From Pomphorhynchus laevis (taxonomy: Eukaryota; Acanthocephala; Palaeacanthocephala; Echinorhynchida; Pomphorhynchidae), in NCBI GenBank assembly GCA_012934845.2, contig WNNJ02001290.1:241719-305718 (forward strand): 64,000 nt of DNA, read 5' to 3'. The notes under the pieces were generated by a model. The model ran no database searches. It was not told the origin of the DNA and saw only the letters and a program-made list of their open reading frames with translations. Within the stretch, counting starts at the first letter, position 1; every line of letters starts with the position of its first letter. This document shows, one piece after another, positions 36,961 to 47,355 of the stretch. Made by a program: the position numbers and the translations under genes.

Positions 36961-37440
36961 TAAGAAGACCATAGTCTTCCACGACTTCTAACTTTTGTAA
37001 TTTTAAAAATGAGCTTGTTCTAATATAGATACTAATCAGACAAGATCAAGCCCCGTTGCACTGAGATTTAAAAAACAATTTATAATTGCCATAACTTTGT
37101 AAATTTTATTTCTTGTAAATCGTAAATAACTTATTCGTGAAAATATGTGCTAGAGAAATATCCACGAGCATCGAAAACATTAAATTATGGTCAAATTAAT
37201 ACAATTAATCTAAAACTGGAATTAGAATAGTTCAATATAATTACTGTGGCTTATTCCAGGCCATTGTCCTCGCATTATTTCTTCTATATTTGTAAAGAAT
37301 AGCCTTTAATGTCAATAAGTCATTTCGTATTTAGGTGTTATAAAAAATTGGATTATATTATAATTTCGTAAATTTTTAAAAGATATAGAGAGGTTTAAAT
37401 TACTGACGGGCATATTTGTATAAAGTGTATTATTGATAAA
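36961..37440. other. Featureless AT-rich stretch between LINEs
   Basis: No recognisable coding or repeat structure. Confidence 0.6.
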
Positions 37441-38228
37441 TTCATGTATGGAGTGTTAAACAGACTAATATCGTAGAATTATAGCAAGGATAAGCAAGAA
37501 AGGTGGTCCACTTCATTAAAAAATTTATATCAGCCTTCTTAGTGATTTATACAACTATCATAGTGTTTTTGATATTCTCAAACGTGACCACACGCTTGAT
37601 AACTGTGTGATCACGGTTGGAAAACCTATTATCCTCATATTTATCGCTCTTCGAATGCTAATGGCATGAATCCTAATGATTTATCATCTTATCTTCATAT
37701 AAATATCTTCGAAATCTTTGTACTAGAGTGAAAGCAACAACACAATATGCATTCGAATCGTCTATCGCTAATAATGTAACACGAAATCCAAAACTATTCT
37801 GGGATTATGTTCGTCGTAACAATACCATTAAAACAGAAATCAAGTATTTCCTTAATGCGGAGGGATGTGTGATAACTTCTCAGAGTGGTATTGTGGAATG
37901 CCTTGCTACGTCTTTTTCACTACTGGCAAATAATTCATCTTTGACCAGTGGATGTGTTCCTGATGCCTGGTAAACTGCCATCGTAGTTCCGATCACAAGG
38001 AAAACCATTGTAACGGCTTGTACTGACTATAGACCAATTGACCTGACTAGTTCTCTATGCAAAGTGCTTGAAAAGTTGATCGACACCCGGATCAGGCATC
38101 ACTTGAGGGAACTCGGAATAATGTCATCTTCTCAAAACGGTTTCCTCCCTGGTCGTTCCTGCTTAACTAACTTATTGACTTCACGCGAAATGTGGGTTGA
38201 TGCGGTCAGTCGCGGATAATCAATCAAT
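37441..38228 (+). mobile_element. Older LINE, 5' part, split by younger insertions
   Basis: The frame 37728-37973 has PKLFWDYVRRNNTIKTEIKY. After one stop it reads DYRPIDLTSSLCKVLEKLID and QNGFLPGRSCLTNLL, the N-terminal fingers of a LINE reverse transcriptase. It breaks off at VDAVSRG and resumes with NVVFIDFSRAFDRVP at 41664. The word AATGT occurs on both sides of the inserted block (38226-38230 and 41664-41668), compatible with a target duplication. Confidence 0.82.
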
Positions 38229-38245
38229 GTTGATTATCCGCGACT
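38208..38245. repeat. Snap-back hairpin at LINE insertion junction
   Basis: AGTCGCGGATAATCAA (38208-38223), six-base loop, TTGATTATCCGCGACT (38230-38245): perfect 16-bp arms. The left arm belongs to the host LINE and the right arm directly precedes the inserted LINE copy. Confidence 0.92.
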
Positions 38246-38970
38246 CTACAATTCTTCCTATCGTTGATAATCTCGTTTTCCTAGGCTTCCATTTTGATAA
38301 CCGACTTTCACTTAAACCTTTCGTTAGAGATAAAGTACGCTCATCTACCTTGATACTTCGCAACCTCCGTCAAGTTCGTAGATTGATCGATTTCCCTTCT
38401 TGTATGACTCTCATATCATCTCTCCTTTTTTCTAGACTCGATTATTGTCTTAGTCTATTTTCCAACTCACCTAAATCCACTTTTCTTCCCTTACAACGCA
38501 TCGTCAACGCAGCTGTCCGAATTCTCCTCCGTCTTCGTCGTTTTGATCATACATCCTACCATCTTGCTTCTCTCGATTTGCCTACAATTTATTGTCGTGT
38601 TCAAATTCGTCTTCTTATCGTTGCTTTCCGCCTTGTAACTTCACATACCCCTTCATTTCTCAACCTTTCTTTTCTTGATAATTCTCGTCCTGTTTACTGT
38701 TCCTTGCGTTCCTGTAATTCCCTTCTTTTACAGGTCCCAAACTACTCTACCTCCTTTGGACTCCGCTCCTTCCTGGTGGCTGCTCCTCTATCGTGGAATC
38801 ATCTGCCCATTCATATATGCCAATCAACTTCCCTGCAGTGCTTCAAACGACAAATCCGATCCCATTTTAACAATTTATCCGCTTGACTTTTTCATTTTTG
38901 TTTGTAAACTTGTAAGCGTACAGCTTGTACGCATTTGCCACATTAAATAAATTTGTATTATTATTAATGT
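38246..38970 (+). mobile_element. CR1/Jockey-type LINE, short 3' copy
   Basis: Begins inside the thumb region and keeps one open frame to 38886 (RLSLKPFVRDKVRSSTLILR, RRFDHTS, SWNHLPIHICQST). It ends with the family tail GTAAGCGTACAGCTTGTACGC and an A/T tail. Closely matches 40920-41650. Confidence 0.88.
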
Positions 38971-41663
38971 AAATTAACGTAAAATTAACGTTAACATCCG
39001 TTACACCTCGTTCGAATTACTCATATGCAGATTATCAACTCCTTTCCCTCTGGAACTTGTGATTGTATACCGTCCAGGTTCAGTTGCCCCCTCACGTATC
39101 TTCTTCAACGACCTTGCAGATCTTATGTCTCACTGTTCCTTGTCTTATACTCCTTCTTTTGTTCTCGGTGACTTTAACATTCGTCTTGATCGCCAGGCTG
39201 ACTCTGACTCTATCACTTTAACTAATCTTTTTTCTGATTTTAACTATAAATTACTTTCAACAAGCCCAACTCATATTCTCGGCGGTGCTCTCGACATCAT
39301 TGCTGTCCCTGTCTGCTTCAATGACTATTTTTGTAAATTACTGATCCCGGTTTGTCCGATCATTTCCTTGTCACTCTTACTCTTACTCGTCCCCATCCTC
39401 CTTCTCCGCCTTCACCAATATCCACATCAAGTCGACCCTGGAAACTTCTTAATATCCCTATTCTCTGCACAGCCTTACTCAATTCTTCACTCTTTTCACT
39501 TCCTCTTAACTATCTCTCTCCCGATGATCTCTGCATTCTGTTTGATTCTGAACTTATGTCTATTATCAATAAACTTCTGCCTAGTCGACTCCGACGCTCT
39601 CAGCGCTTGCGCCATGCTCCCTGGTTCGATTCTGACTGTAGTCTTTCTAAGCGTCGACTCCGTCACTCTTTTCGTGTGTATAATCGGTTTCTTAAACGTT
39701 CTCCAAACTCACTCCCTCCAAATCTCCGTGATTCCTACTTTTCTCTACGCCGTTCACATCTCATTCTTATACGTACTAAACGTACTATCTTTTGGCGAAA
39801 TCAACTCGAGTCATCTTCAACTCTAAATCTCATTGGAAAATCTTAAACTCAATTCTTTCACGATCATCTACTTCTTGTAATATAAATCCTGATAAATTTT
39901 CTTATCTACAAACTAAGTTATCTAATTTACTTTCCATACTACCCATAGCCCCCTTGTACCCACTATTATCTTTAAATACTTCCCTCCCTGAACTATTCCA
40001 CCTTCTTCCCGTTTCGTCTGATGAAGTTTCTTCGGTTCTGCTGTCATTACCTAATAAAACTTCTCCTTCTGACCCAATTCCAACTCACTTGCTTAAAAAT
40101 ATCTGCTCCTCTATCTCACCCTTCCTAACCACATTGTTCAACTCGTCCATCCGTAGCCGTACATTTCCTTCCATCTGGAAATGCGCCACTGTTCGTCCTC
40201 TCATCAAAAAGCAATCTCTCGACTCCTCACTACCATCTTCGTACCGTTCAATCTCACTTCTCCCAACCCTCTCTAAACTCCTTGAGCGTCTCGTTCCCAA
40301 GCAAGTTAATACATATCTCTTTTCCTCTAACTTGTTTCCTCCCTTCCAAGCCGCTTTTCGCTCTAATCACTCTACTGAAATTGCCTGTCTTAAAGTTTAT
40401 AATGACTTACTCATCTCGCGCGATCATAAATTATGTAGTGTCACAGTTTCTCTTGATCTATCGTCTGCTTTTGACATCGTCGATCACTCGATTCTTCTAC
40501 ATCGCCTTCGTCATGATTATGGCTTCTCTTTACCCACTGTATCATGGTTTTCTTCATATCTGTCAAACCGTACATTTCGCGTCTATTCTAACTCTTCTCT
40601 CTCCCATCCTTCATCCATCCCGACCGGTGTTCCACAAGGCTCCGTATGAGGCCCTATGCTTTTCTCTCTTCTTCTCGGTGACTTGTCTTCGATTTCTCAT
40701 AAATTTAACTTCCATGTTATGCAATATGCTGATGACATTCTCATCTATGTTCACGCACCTGCTTATCGTATTCCTGATCTTAGTGTTTCTGTTTCCAGCT
40801 GTCTTGTCTCAATTTATAACCATCTTTCTTCCCTTCGCCTTTCTCTGAATCCTGATAAATCTAAAATTATGTGGATCCTATCTCGAAGCTTCGGCGTAGA
40901 ACCTCCTTCAGTATCATTAAATTCTACAATTCTTCCTATCGTTGATAATCTCGTTTTCCTAGGCTTTCATTTCGACAACCGACTTTCACTTAAACCTTTC
41001 GTTAGTGATAAAGTACGCTCATCTACCTTGATACTCCGCAATCTCCGTCAAGTTCGTAGATTGATCGATTTCCCTTCTTGTATGACTCTCATATCTTATC
41101 TTCTTTTCTCAAGACTTGATTACTGTCTTAGTCTATTTTCCAACTCACCTAAATCCACTCTTCTTCCTTTACAACGCATCATCAACGCTGCCGTTCGAGT
41201 TCTCCTCCGTCTTCGTCGTTTTGATCATACATCCCACTATCTTGTTTCTCTTGATTGGCCTACCATTTATTGTCGTGTTCAAATTCGTCTTCTTATCATT
41301 GCTTTTCGCCTTATAACTTCTCATACCCCTTCATTTCTCAACCTTCCTTTTCTCGACAATTCTCGTACTGTGTATTGTGCTCTGCGTTCCCGTAATTCCC
41401 TTCTTTTACATGTCCCAATCTACTCTACCTCTTTTGGCTTCCGCTCCTTCGTTGTGGCTGCTCCTCTCTTGTGGAATCAACTGCCTATTCATATCCGCCA
41501 ATCAACATCTATGCCGTACTTCAAACGCCAAATCCAATTTTATTTCAACAATTAACTAATTACCTGTGACCTTTGATGTTCTTTTTTTTGTTTGTTAGTG
41601 GTCATGTAAGCGTGCATTTTGCACGCATTTGCCACGTTAAATAAATTATTGTATTGTATTATT
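38971..41663 (+). mobile_element. CR1/Jockey-type LINE, longest copy (endonuclease plus reverse transcriptase, broken)
   Basis: Starts in the APE endonuclease (YRPGSVAPSRIFF, SFVLGDFNIRLDR, SPTHILGGALDII at 39059-39310). A frame change near 39340 leads to SDHFLVTLTLT and a basic linker. Another near 39810 enters the RT frame 39792-40649 (SLDLSSAFDIVDH, GVPQGSV). An in-frame TGA at about 40650 interrupts it before the frame 40656-41555 (YADDILIYVHAPAY, LLWNQLPIHIRQST). The 3' tail holds TAAGCGTGCATTTTGCACGC. The coding strand is strikingly T/C-rich. Confidence 0.9.
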
Positions 41664-42780
41664 AATGTAGTATTCATTGACTTTTCAAGAGCATTCGATC
41701 GGGTGCCGCATGAGAGCTTGGTAGCATCACTATTTAACTACGACAGCCCTGTAATGTTGTGTAATTGGGTTCAAGATTTCCTACGTAATCGATTCTTTAG
41801 AGTGAGAGTTGGCACACATCGTTCCACTCCCAGACGCACTTACTGTGGTGTTCCGCAGGGTTCCGTACTAGGACCTCTGCTGTTTATTGTGTTCTTTAAT
41901 GATTTGTTGCTGCGGATTCAGAGTCCCTGTGTTGATTTTGCTGACGACCTCAAACTATGGTATGTAGATGATATTGATCTGCTTGGCTTTTCCCTACAGG
42001 AAGACCTTAATAAAATATACCGATGGAGTGAGGCTACAGGTATGAAGATCAATTTTGACAAATGCGGTTACATATAATTAGGAAGGCGTTGCGATGACCG
42101 TCATTTTCGCCTAGGTACTTCAATTCTTAATGCCGTCATGGAATATAGGGATCTGGGTGTCATGGTGCATAGGATACTGAAATCTCAGTCAAATACAGAG
42201 TTTGCCTATAGCAAGGCTTTGCGAGCTATGCACTGCGTCAAAAATGCATTTAATCGTATTAATCCATATGTTTTCAAACGGCTTTACTGCGCTCTTGTTC
42301 GCCCGCATATAGAGTACTGCGTGTAAGCAGTTTTTCCGTGCATTAAGGGAGAGTTCAATAGACTAGAGTCAATTCTTTTGTAGAGGTTCTCGAATGTGCA
42401 TGGATGGATCATATTCATATCGTGAGCGGCTTGAATTTCTAAAGATATCATCTTTGGGTCAGAGGCTATATTACTTAGATCTTATTGCATAATGGCGAAT
42501 TGTTAATGGGATAGATGGGTTTCCCTCGTGCTATGTGAAAGTTTATTTTCAGACGCGTCGTGGCCACCCATTGAAACTATTTAAGTTTCCCACGGTAAAG
42601 TAGTGAGTTTGGCTAGGCTCTACCATCTAGCATTAAACGCCTGGAACACGTTGCCAGGCGAAATAGCATGTACCAATGACTTCTCTCAATTTAAAGTTCA
42701 ACTGCGTCAGTGGATTAACGATCATGGCATTCCGGATGTGTACAATATTATGTAACCGCTATTTACTTTTTTTTCTTTTT
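41664..42780 (+). mobile_element. Older LINE, 3' part (continues 37441-38228)
   Basis: The frame 41664-42077 reads VVFIDFSRAFDRVPHESLVA, then YCGVPQGSVLGPLLFIVFFN, VDFADDLKLW, and GMKINFDKC. So reverse-transcriptase motifs A, B and C (FADD) are all visible. After a stop, EYRDLGVMVHRILK and RLYCALVRPHIEYCV follow. The end lies near the T-rich stretch at 42765. Confidence 0.85.
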
Positions 42781-43400
42781 TTCATATTTTTCCAATGTTA
42801 TCAGTTGAAGCAGCCATTTGGATATAACTTGTAATACTAATAATAACTATGTGTGTAAACCGGGCTTTCTCAGATTAGTATGTATATAATATAGATATTC
42901 CACTGTGTTCAGTATTTTGTGATGAGCTAGTTTGATCAAATACAGCAGAAAAATTCGAAACTCGTCTGGGAGGCAGTGGATAATTTAAAAAAAACTTTTT
43001 TATCAATTGCTTTGTAATGATAACTGATAAAAAATTTAAGCTACGATCGTGATGTTGTCAAAACAACAATAATAATTCTAAAATAATTCTAAAATACTAG
43101 TTTATTCATAAATAATATTTTAGATATGTTTAAATATCCCAAAAGTTTGATTCTTAATATATTTTTAAAATGTTTTTACAGATAAATTGTAATATTTTGA
43201 AATATTTACAGTTTTACACATTTTATTTTTAAATAGTTTTTTAATATTTCTAAATATCCCGTAAGTTTCATTCTTAATTAACTTTGAAAATTTATATACA
43301 ACTAAATGTATCAACCTCTTAGTCAACCTCTTAGTCATCAGATGAGTGCTGAGCACTCATCTGATGAGTACTGATGGATTTATTAGTGCTGAGCTTATTC
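42781..43400. other. AT-rich stretch with short repeats
   Basis: Blocks around TTTTAGATATGTTTAAATAT at 43122 recur, changed, at 43240 and 44013. A small palindrome of GAGTGCTGAGCACTC lies at 43343-43357. Confidence 0.6.
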
Positions 43401-43800
43401 CTACAAATTCGCATACGAGGATCTTGGGATCTTTATTCAAAATTTATTTGAAACCGTCATTAATATTGCTAATGTATGCAACATATCGAGAAGTCTCTAT
43501 AATCAAAAGTAATTTCAGTTATATTCCGCCATCACAGTTTTTTCTTTTATATAAGGAACTGGTCAGACATGTTGTTGAATATGCTACACCAGGAACTTTC
43601 ACTTTATTCTAATTTCTCGTTGACCAATATATTCAGAATCTGTGATTCTAAATACTCACCCGAGTTGTAGGGAAGACCCCTTATCATTTGTCGTTTAATA
43701 ACACGAAAACTTTTCTAGACACTTCTGATTATCTCACAAAGCGATTATGGAACCGGTTGACAAATACGATTGTCTGTAATATAGCATAACACATTTCAAG
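43400..43800 (+). mobile_element. LINE reverse-transcriptase C-terminal remnant
   Basis: TRILGSLFKIYLKPS, then PPSQFFLLYKELVRHVVEYA, matches the usual LYKxLVRPxLEYA end of LINE reverse transcriptases. The downstream frame is broken. Subfamily not determined. Confidence 0.65.
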
Positions 43801-44096
43801 AAGCGCTCAAGATGCGGATAAAGAGAGAAGAAAATAGAAGAGAATAATCAATTATGTTTGATAAACTTAAAAATTAGTTTCCAAAACATTTCCAAGACAA
43901 AATCACCTCTTGAAGTGTCAAAGTCTTCTAATAATATTAATTATATATACATATATATAATAACAATGATAATCCATTCTAAAATACTAGTTTATTCGTA
44001 AATAATATTTTAGATATGTTTAAATATCCTAAAATTTTTATTCTTAATTAATTTAAAAAATTTATTTACAACTAAATTGTAACATTTTGTCATATA

Positions 44097-44460
44097 TAAT
44101 AGTAGTGCACGTATCTGCTGAATAAATAACGGTCTAGGATTTCTTTCGAAATACGGCATTTATCCAAACGGTGTTGCTTGTTAGACTGGACTTTGATTCA
44201 CGACTTCTAGTCCCCATGTCAATTCTAGACGACCAATGAGTACCCGGCAACACTCATCAGTAGAATAAGTACTCACTGATCGTTTTCGGTTGCTTGTGTG
44301 ACATTGCGAATGAAGGTTTTTTGACACTGCTTAATTGTCTGAGGCTTACGCTCTTTACCAGATCGAATTGATGTGCGGATCATCCTCAAACACTAGGCAG
44401 AGTTTGTTGCTGAATTGTCGCTGCACTCGTTGGATCCTTAATGGATACAGCATGTATAAT
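44097..44460 (-). repeat. Repeat family C, one ~361-bp unit
   Basis: Minus-strand unit with the permuted hammerhead-like segment at about 44208-44320: GCAACCGAAAACGATCAGTG, ACTGATGAGTGTTGCCGGG, TGGTCGTCTAGAATTGACAT. Tandem relatives lie at 50945-51960. This unit is flanked on the left by AT-rich DNA with an old direct repeat (43978-44090). Confidence 0.8.
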
Positions 44461-44504
44461 AGTAGTACATAATTGATTCGTTTCTATAATTCGGCTCTAT
44501 ATCT

Positions 44505-45545
44505 TGGTTTGATTAGGATATATAGGATGCTGCCTGGTGTTTATGCCTCTTCGTGAGGAAAACATAGTGATTTATTTTCGAGTACACCATTTGGTGTCTC
44601 GGGCAGGTGTAACAACCAATTTTATTTTATATATTTGTACACTTTAAAGTGTGCCTGTTAAATATGATTTCTATTAAAAGGAATTTAGTGCCTGATGCAT
44701 GGTTAAACTGCAATACGCACTGCCATGCACAGAGATTATGCTAAATTCCTTCTGGTGATTCAAATTAAGGGTAGTTCTGCTTTTCGAGCTTAAACACTGT
44801 TTAAGCGTGTGTTAAGATTCCTATTGATGATTATTAAAGTCACGGTACTGATGAGCTCCGTAGGAGCGAAACGCGTCAACCGTCGTGGACGTTTGCCGTC
44901 ACACATAGGATGACTGGGCATACGTAGCGACTTTGAATATTGCGAGAATAATTCGGTTTTATTTCTTGATCTGATGAGGATATATAGGATGCTGCCTGAT
45001 GTTTATGCCTTCTTGGAGAAAAACAGTGATTTATTTACGAGTACATCATTTGGTGTCCCAGGGCAGATGTAACAACAAATTTTATTTTATATATTTGTAA
45101 ACTTTAAAGTGTCCCTGTTAAACATCATTTCTATTATAATGAATTTAGTGCCTGATGCATGGTTAAACTGCAATACGCACTGCCATTCGCAGAGCTTATG
45201 CTAAATTCCCTCTGATGATTCAGATTAAGGGTAGTTCTGCTTTTCGAGCTTTAAACACTGTTTATGCGTGTGCTAGTTGCCTATGGATAATCATTGAAGT
45301 CACGGTACTCATGAGCTCCGTTATAGAGAAACGCGTCTACCGTTGTTAAAGTTTGTCGTCACGCATAAGATTACTGGGCAAACGTAGGGACTTTGAATAT
45401 TGAGTGAATAATTTGGTTCTATTTCATGGTTTGATGAGGAGATATAGGATGCTGCCTGGTGTTTATGCCTCCTCATGATGAAAACATTGTGATTTATTTA
45501 CGAGTACACCATTTGGTGTCCTAGGGCAGGTGTAACAACAAATCT
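44505..45545 (+). repeat. Repeat family D, 2.2 tandem units of ~450-470 bp with a canonical-order hammerhead
   Basis: Units start near 44505, 44980 and 45430 with GGATGCTGCCTGGTGTTTATG-like sequence (third unit partial). Each full unit carries the word ATTTGGTGTC and, near its end, a hammerhead motif: intact at 44843-44884, mutated at about 45300-45345. Confidence 0.85.
44843..44884 (+). ncRNA. Hammerhead ribozyme, canonical order, minimal self-complementary stem III
   Basis: Core CTGATGA (44849-44855), stem II GCTCC-GTA-GGAGC (44856-44868), GAAA (44869-44872), then CGCGTC. Stem III is ACGCGU, which has no room for a loop but is self-complementary, so two RNA copies can pair. The predicted cut follows C44878 (GUC). 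Stem I pairs ACGGT (44843-44847) with ACCGT (44880-44884), leaving one A-A mismatch. Minimal type I hammerheads that work as dimers are known from Penelope-like elements and animal satellite repeats. Confidence 0.8.
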
Positions 45546-45639
45546 TATTTTATATAGACATATATCTATATATACGTAATCCTATATATAGACATATTTC
45601 TATATATACATAATCCTATATATACAGGATTTAATTTGA

Positions 45640-46350
45640 AATTTTAATTTCAAATTGATTTTGCATTTCGGATTTGTCTATAAATGGGTAGGTTAAACAA
45701 ATGCATTACGATGACCATAGATTGTCTAATTGTTTTTAATCATTAAAAATTACTCAAAATGACTTTTCAAAATTTATAATCTGGCGGTTATAAATATTCA
45801 TCGATTTTGAATATTTAGAATTAAGAAAGCATAAATCACATGCAGAATGGGTTTCATTATATCTTATACGTTTATCCTAATTTTATAAGAATGTGTTTAA
45901 TAAAAAAATCCATTGATCGTGAATGTGAAACATTCGATATTTGTAATAGAATTGAACTTAACGTATCGTGATTAACTTTCAATATTTACTATATCTTCAT
46001 GAACTTTTCTATATACAATATATATAATCCTGTATATACAGGATTATATCCTGTAATATGATATAATCCGATCAATGGATTTTTTATCAAACACATTCTT
46101 ATAAAATTAGGATAAACGTATAAGATATAATGAAACCCATTCTGCATGTGATTTATGCTTTCTTAATTCTAAATATTCAAAATCAATGAATATTTATAAC
46201 CGTCAGGTTATAAATTTTGAAAAGTCATTTTGAGTAATTTTTAATGATTAAAAATAATTAGACAATCTATGAACAACGTAATACATTTGTTTAACCTACC
46301 CATTTATAGACAAATCCGAAATGCGAAATCAATTTGAAATTAAATTTTTA
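45640..46350. repeat. Long inverted repeat, ~280-bp arms
   Basis: The left arm (about 45640-45925) and right arm (about 46070-46350) match with few differences, for example TGCAGAATGGGTTTCATTAT against ATAATGAAACCCATTCTGCA. The ~145-bp spacer contains a smaller palindrome ATCCTGTATATACAGGAT at 46028. No coding content; origin unknown, possibly a foldback transposon. Confidence 0.85.
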
Positions 46351-46700
46351 AATTTCCAGGAACTATCAGGTATAGTTAATTTCGTTTTTATCCAACCTTC
46401 GCGTAATTTACAGAGCGTTCGTTCCATAACACCGCCTAATTACTAGAAATATATCCATCCTGATATGTATTTAAATTTTTAAATATCCAGAAACTATCAG
46501 GTATAGTTAATTCGTGTTTCTCCAATTTTCGCGTAATTTTCAAAGCGCTGGTTCAATAACACCGCCTAATTATTAGAAATATATCAATCCTGATCTGTAT
46601 TTAAATTTTTGAATTTCCAGGAAATTTAAATATAATTATACCTGATAGTTCCTGTAAATTTAAAAATTTAAATACAGATCAGGATGGATATATTTCTTGA
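46350..46700. repeat. ~120-bp tandem repeat ending in an inverted piece
   Basis: Two direct copies containing CTATCAGGTATAGTTAATT and ACACCGCCTAATTA, then an inverted part of the same unit (TATACCTGATAGTTCCTG, 46637). Confidence 0.8.
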
Positions 46701-47355
46701 AATTTAATATTAAAACGAATTCCCCGAACGGGACTCTTGTATTCATTTGAACATGCTTTTTGGCTATACATTCATGAATCTTTTAAAGAAAAAACATTGA
46801 AATTAAAATATAAGATATAAAGAATGTGATCAATATACTCATATGCACATTGGTGCTTATTTGTACATGGGATCAGTCTTCGCTTAGTTTCAGAATTGTC
46901 AATAAATAACAATTAATAATTTTAAAATAATCATTGCCATTTAGTATGACGATTGACACTCATATTTACATTGAGAAGATTACATCACGATAATTAATGT
47001 CATATTAAAATCATCGATTTAAATTACGAGCTCCAAAATTTCATCCGATTTAAACGCTACTTTATAAATAAGAAGTGAGTAAAGCCTAATTAGTGTTGTT
47101 AACTTGTAAAAACGGTTGAGTAAAACATCCTACTTTATACAATATAGCAATAATCCATAATACATTACGCAATATAAAAAGTTATGCATTATATTGCGTA
47201 ATTTAACAAAAATTAGAAAAAAAATTAGTATTGAACATTTTAGAATCATTGGGTGACACTATCAATTCTATTTCGTTATAACAATCAGCAGCACATGAGC
47301 TACAAGCTCGTGTAGCTTACAAAACATGATAAAAAACGTAAACAAATAAACAATT
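46701..47355. other. Nothing recognisable
   Basis: AT-rich, no repeat or coding signal identified. Confidence 0.6.
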
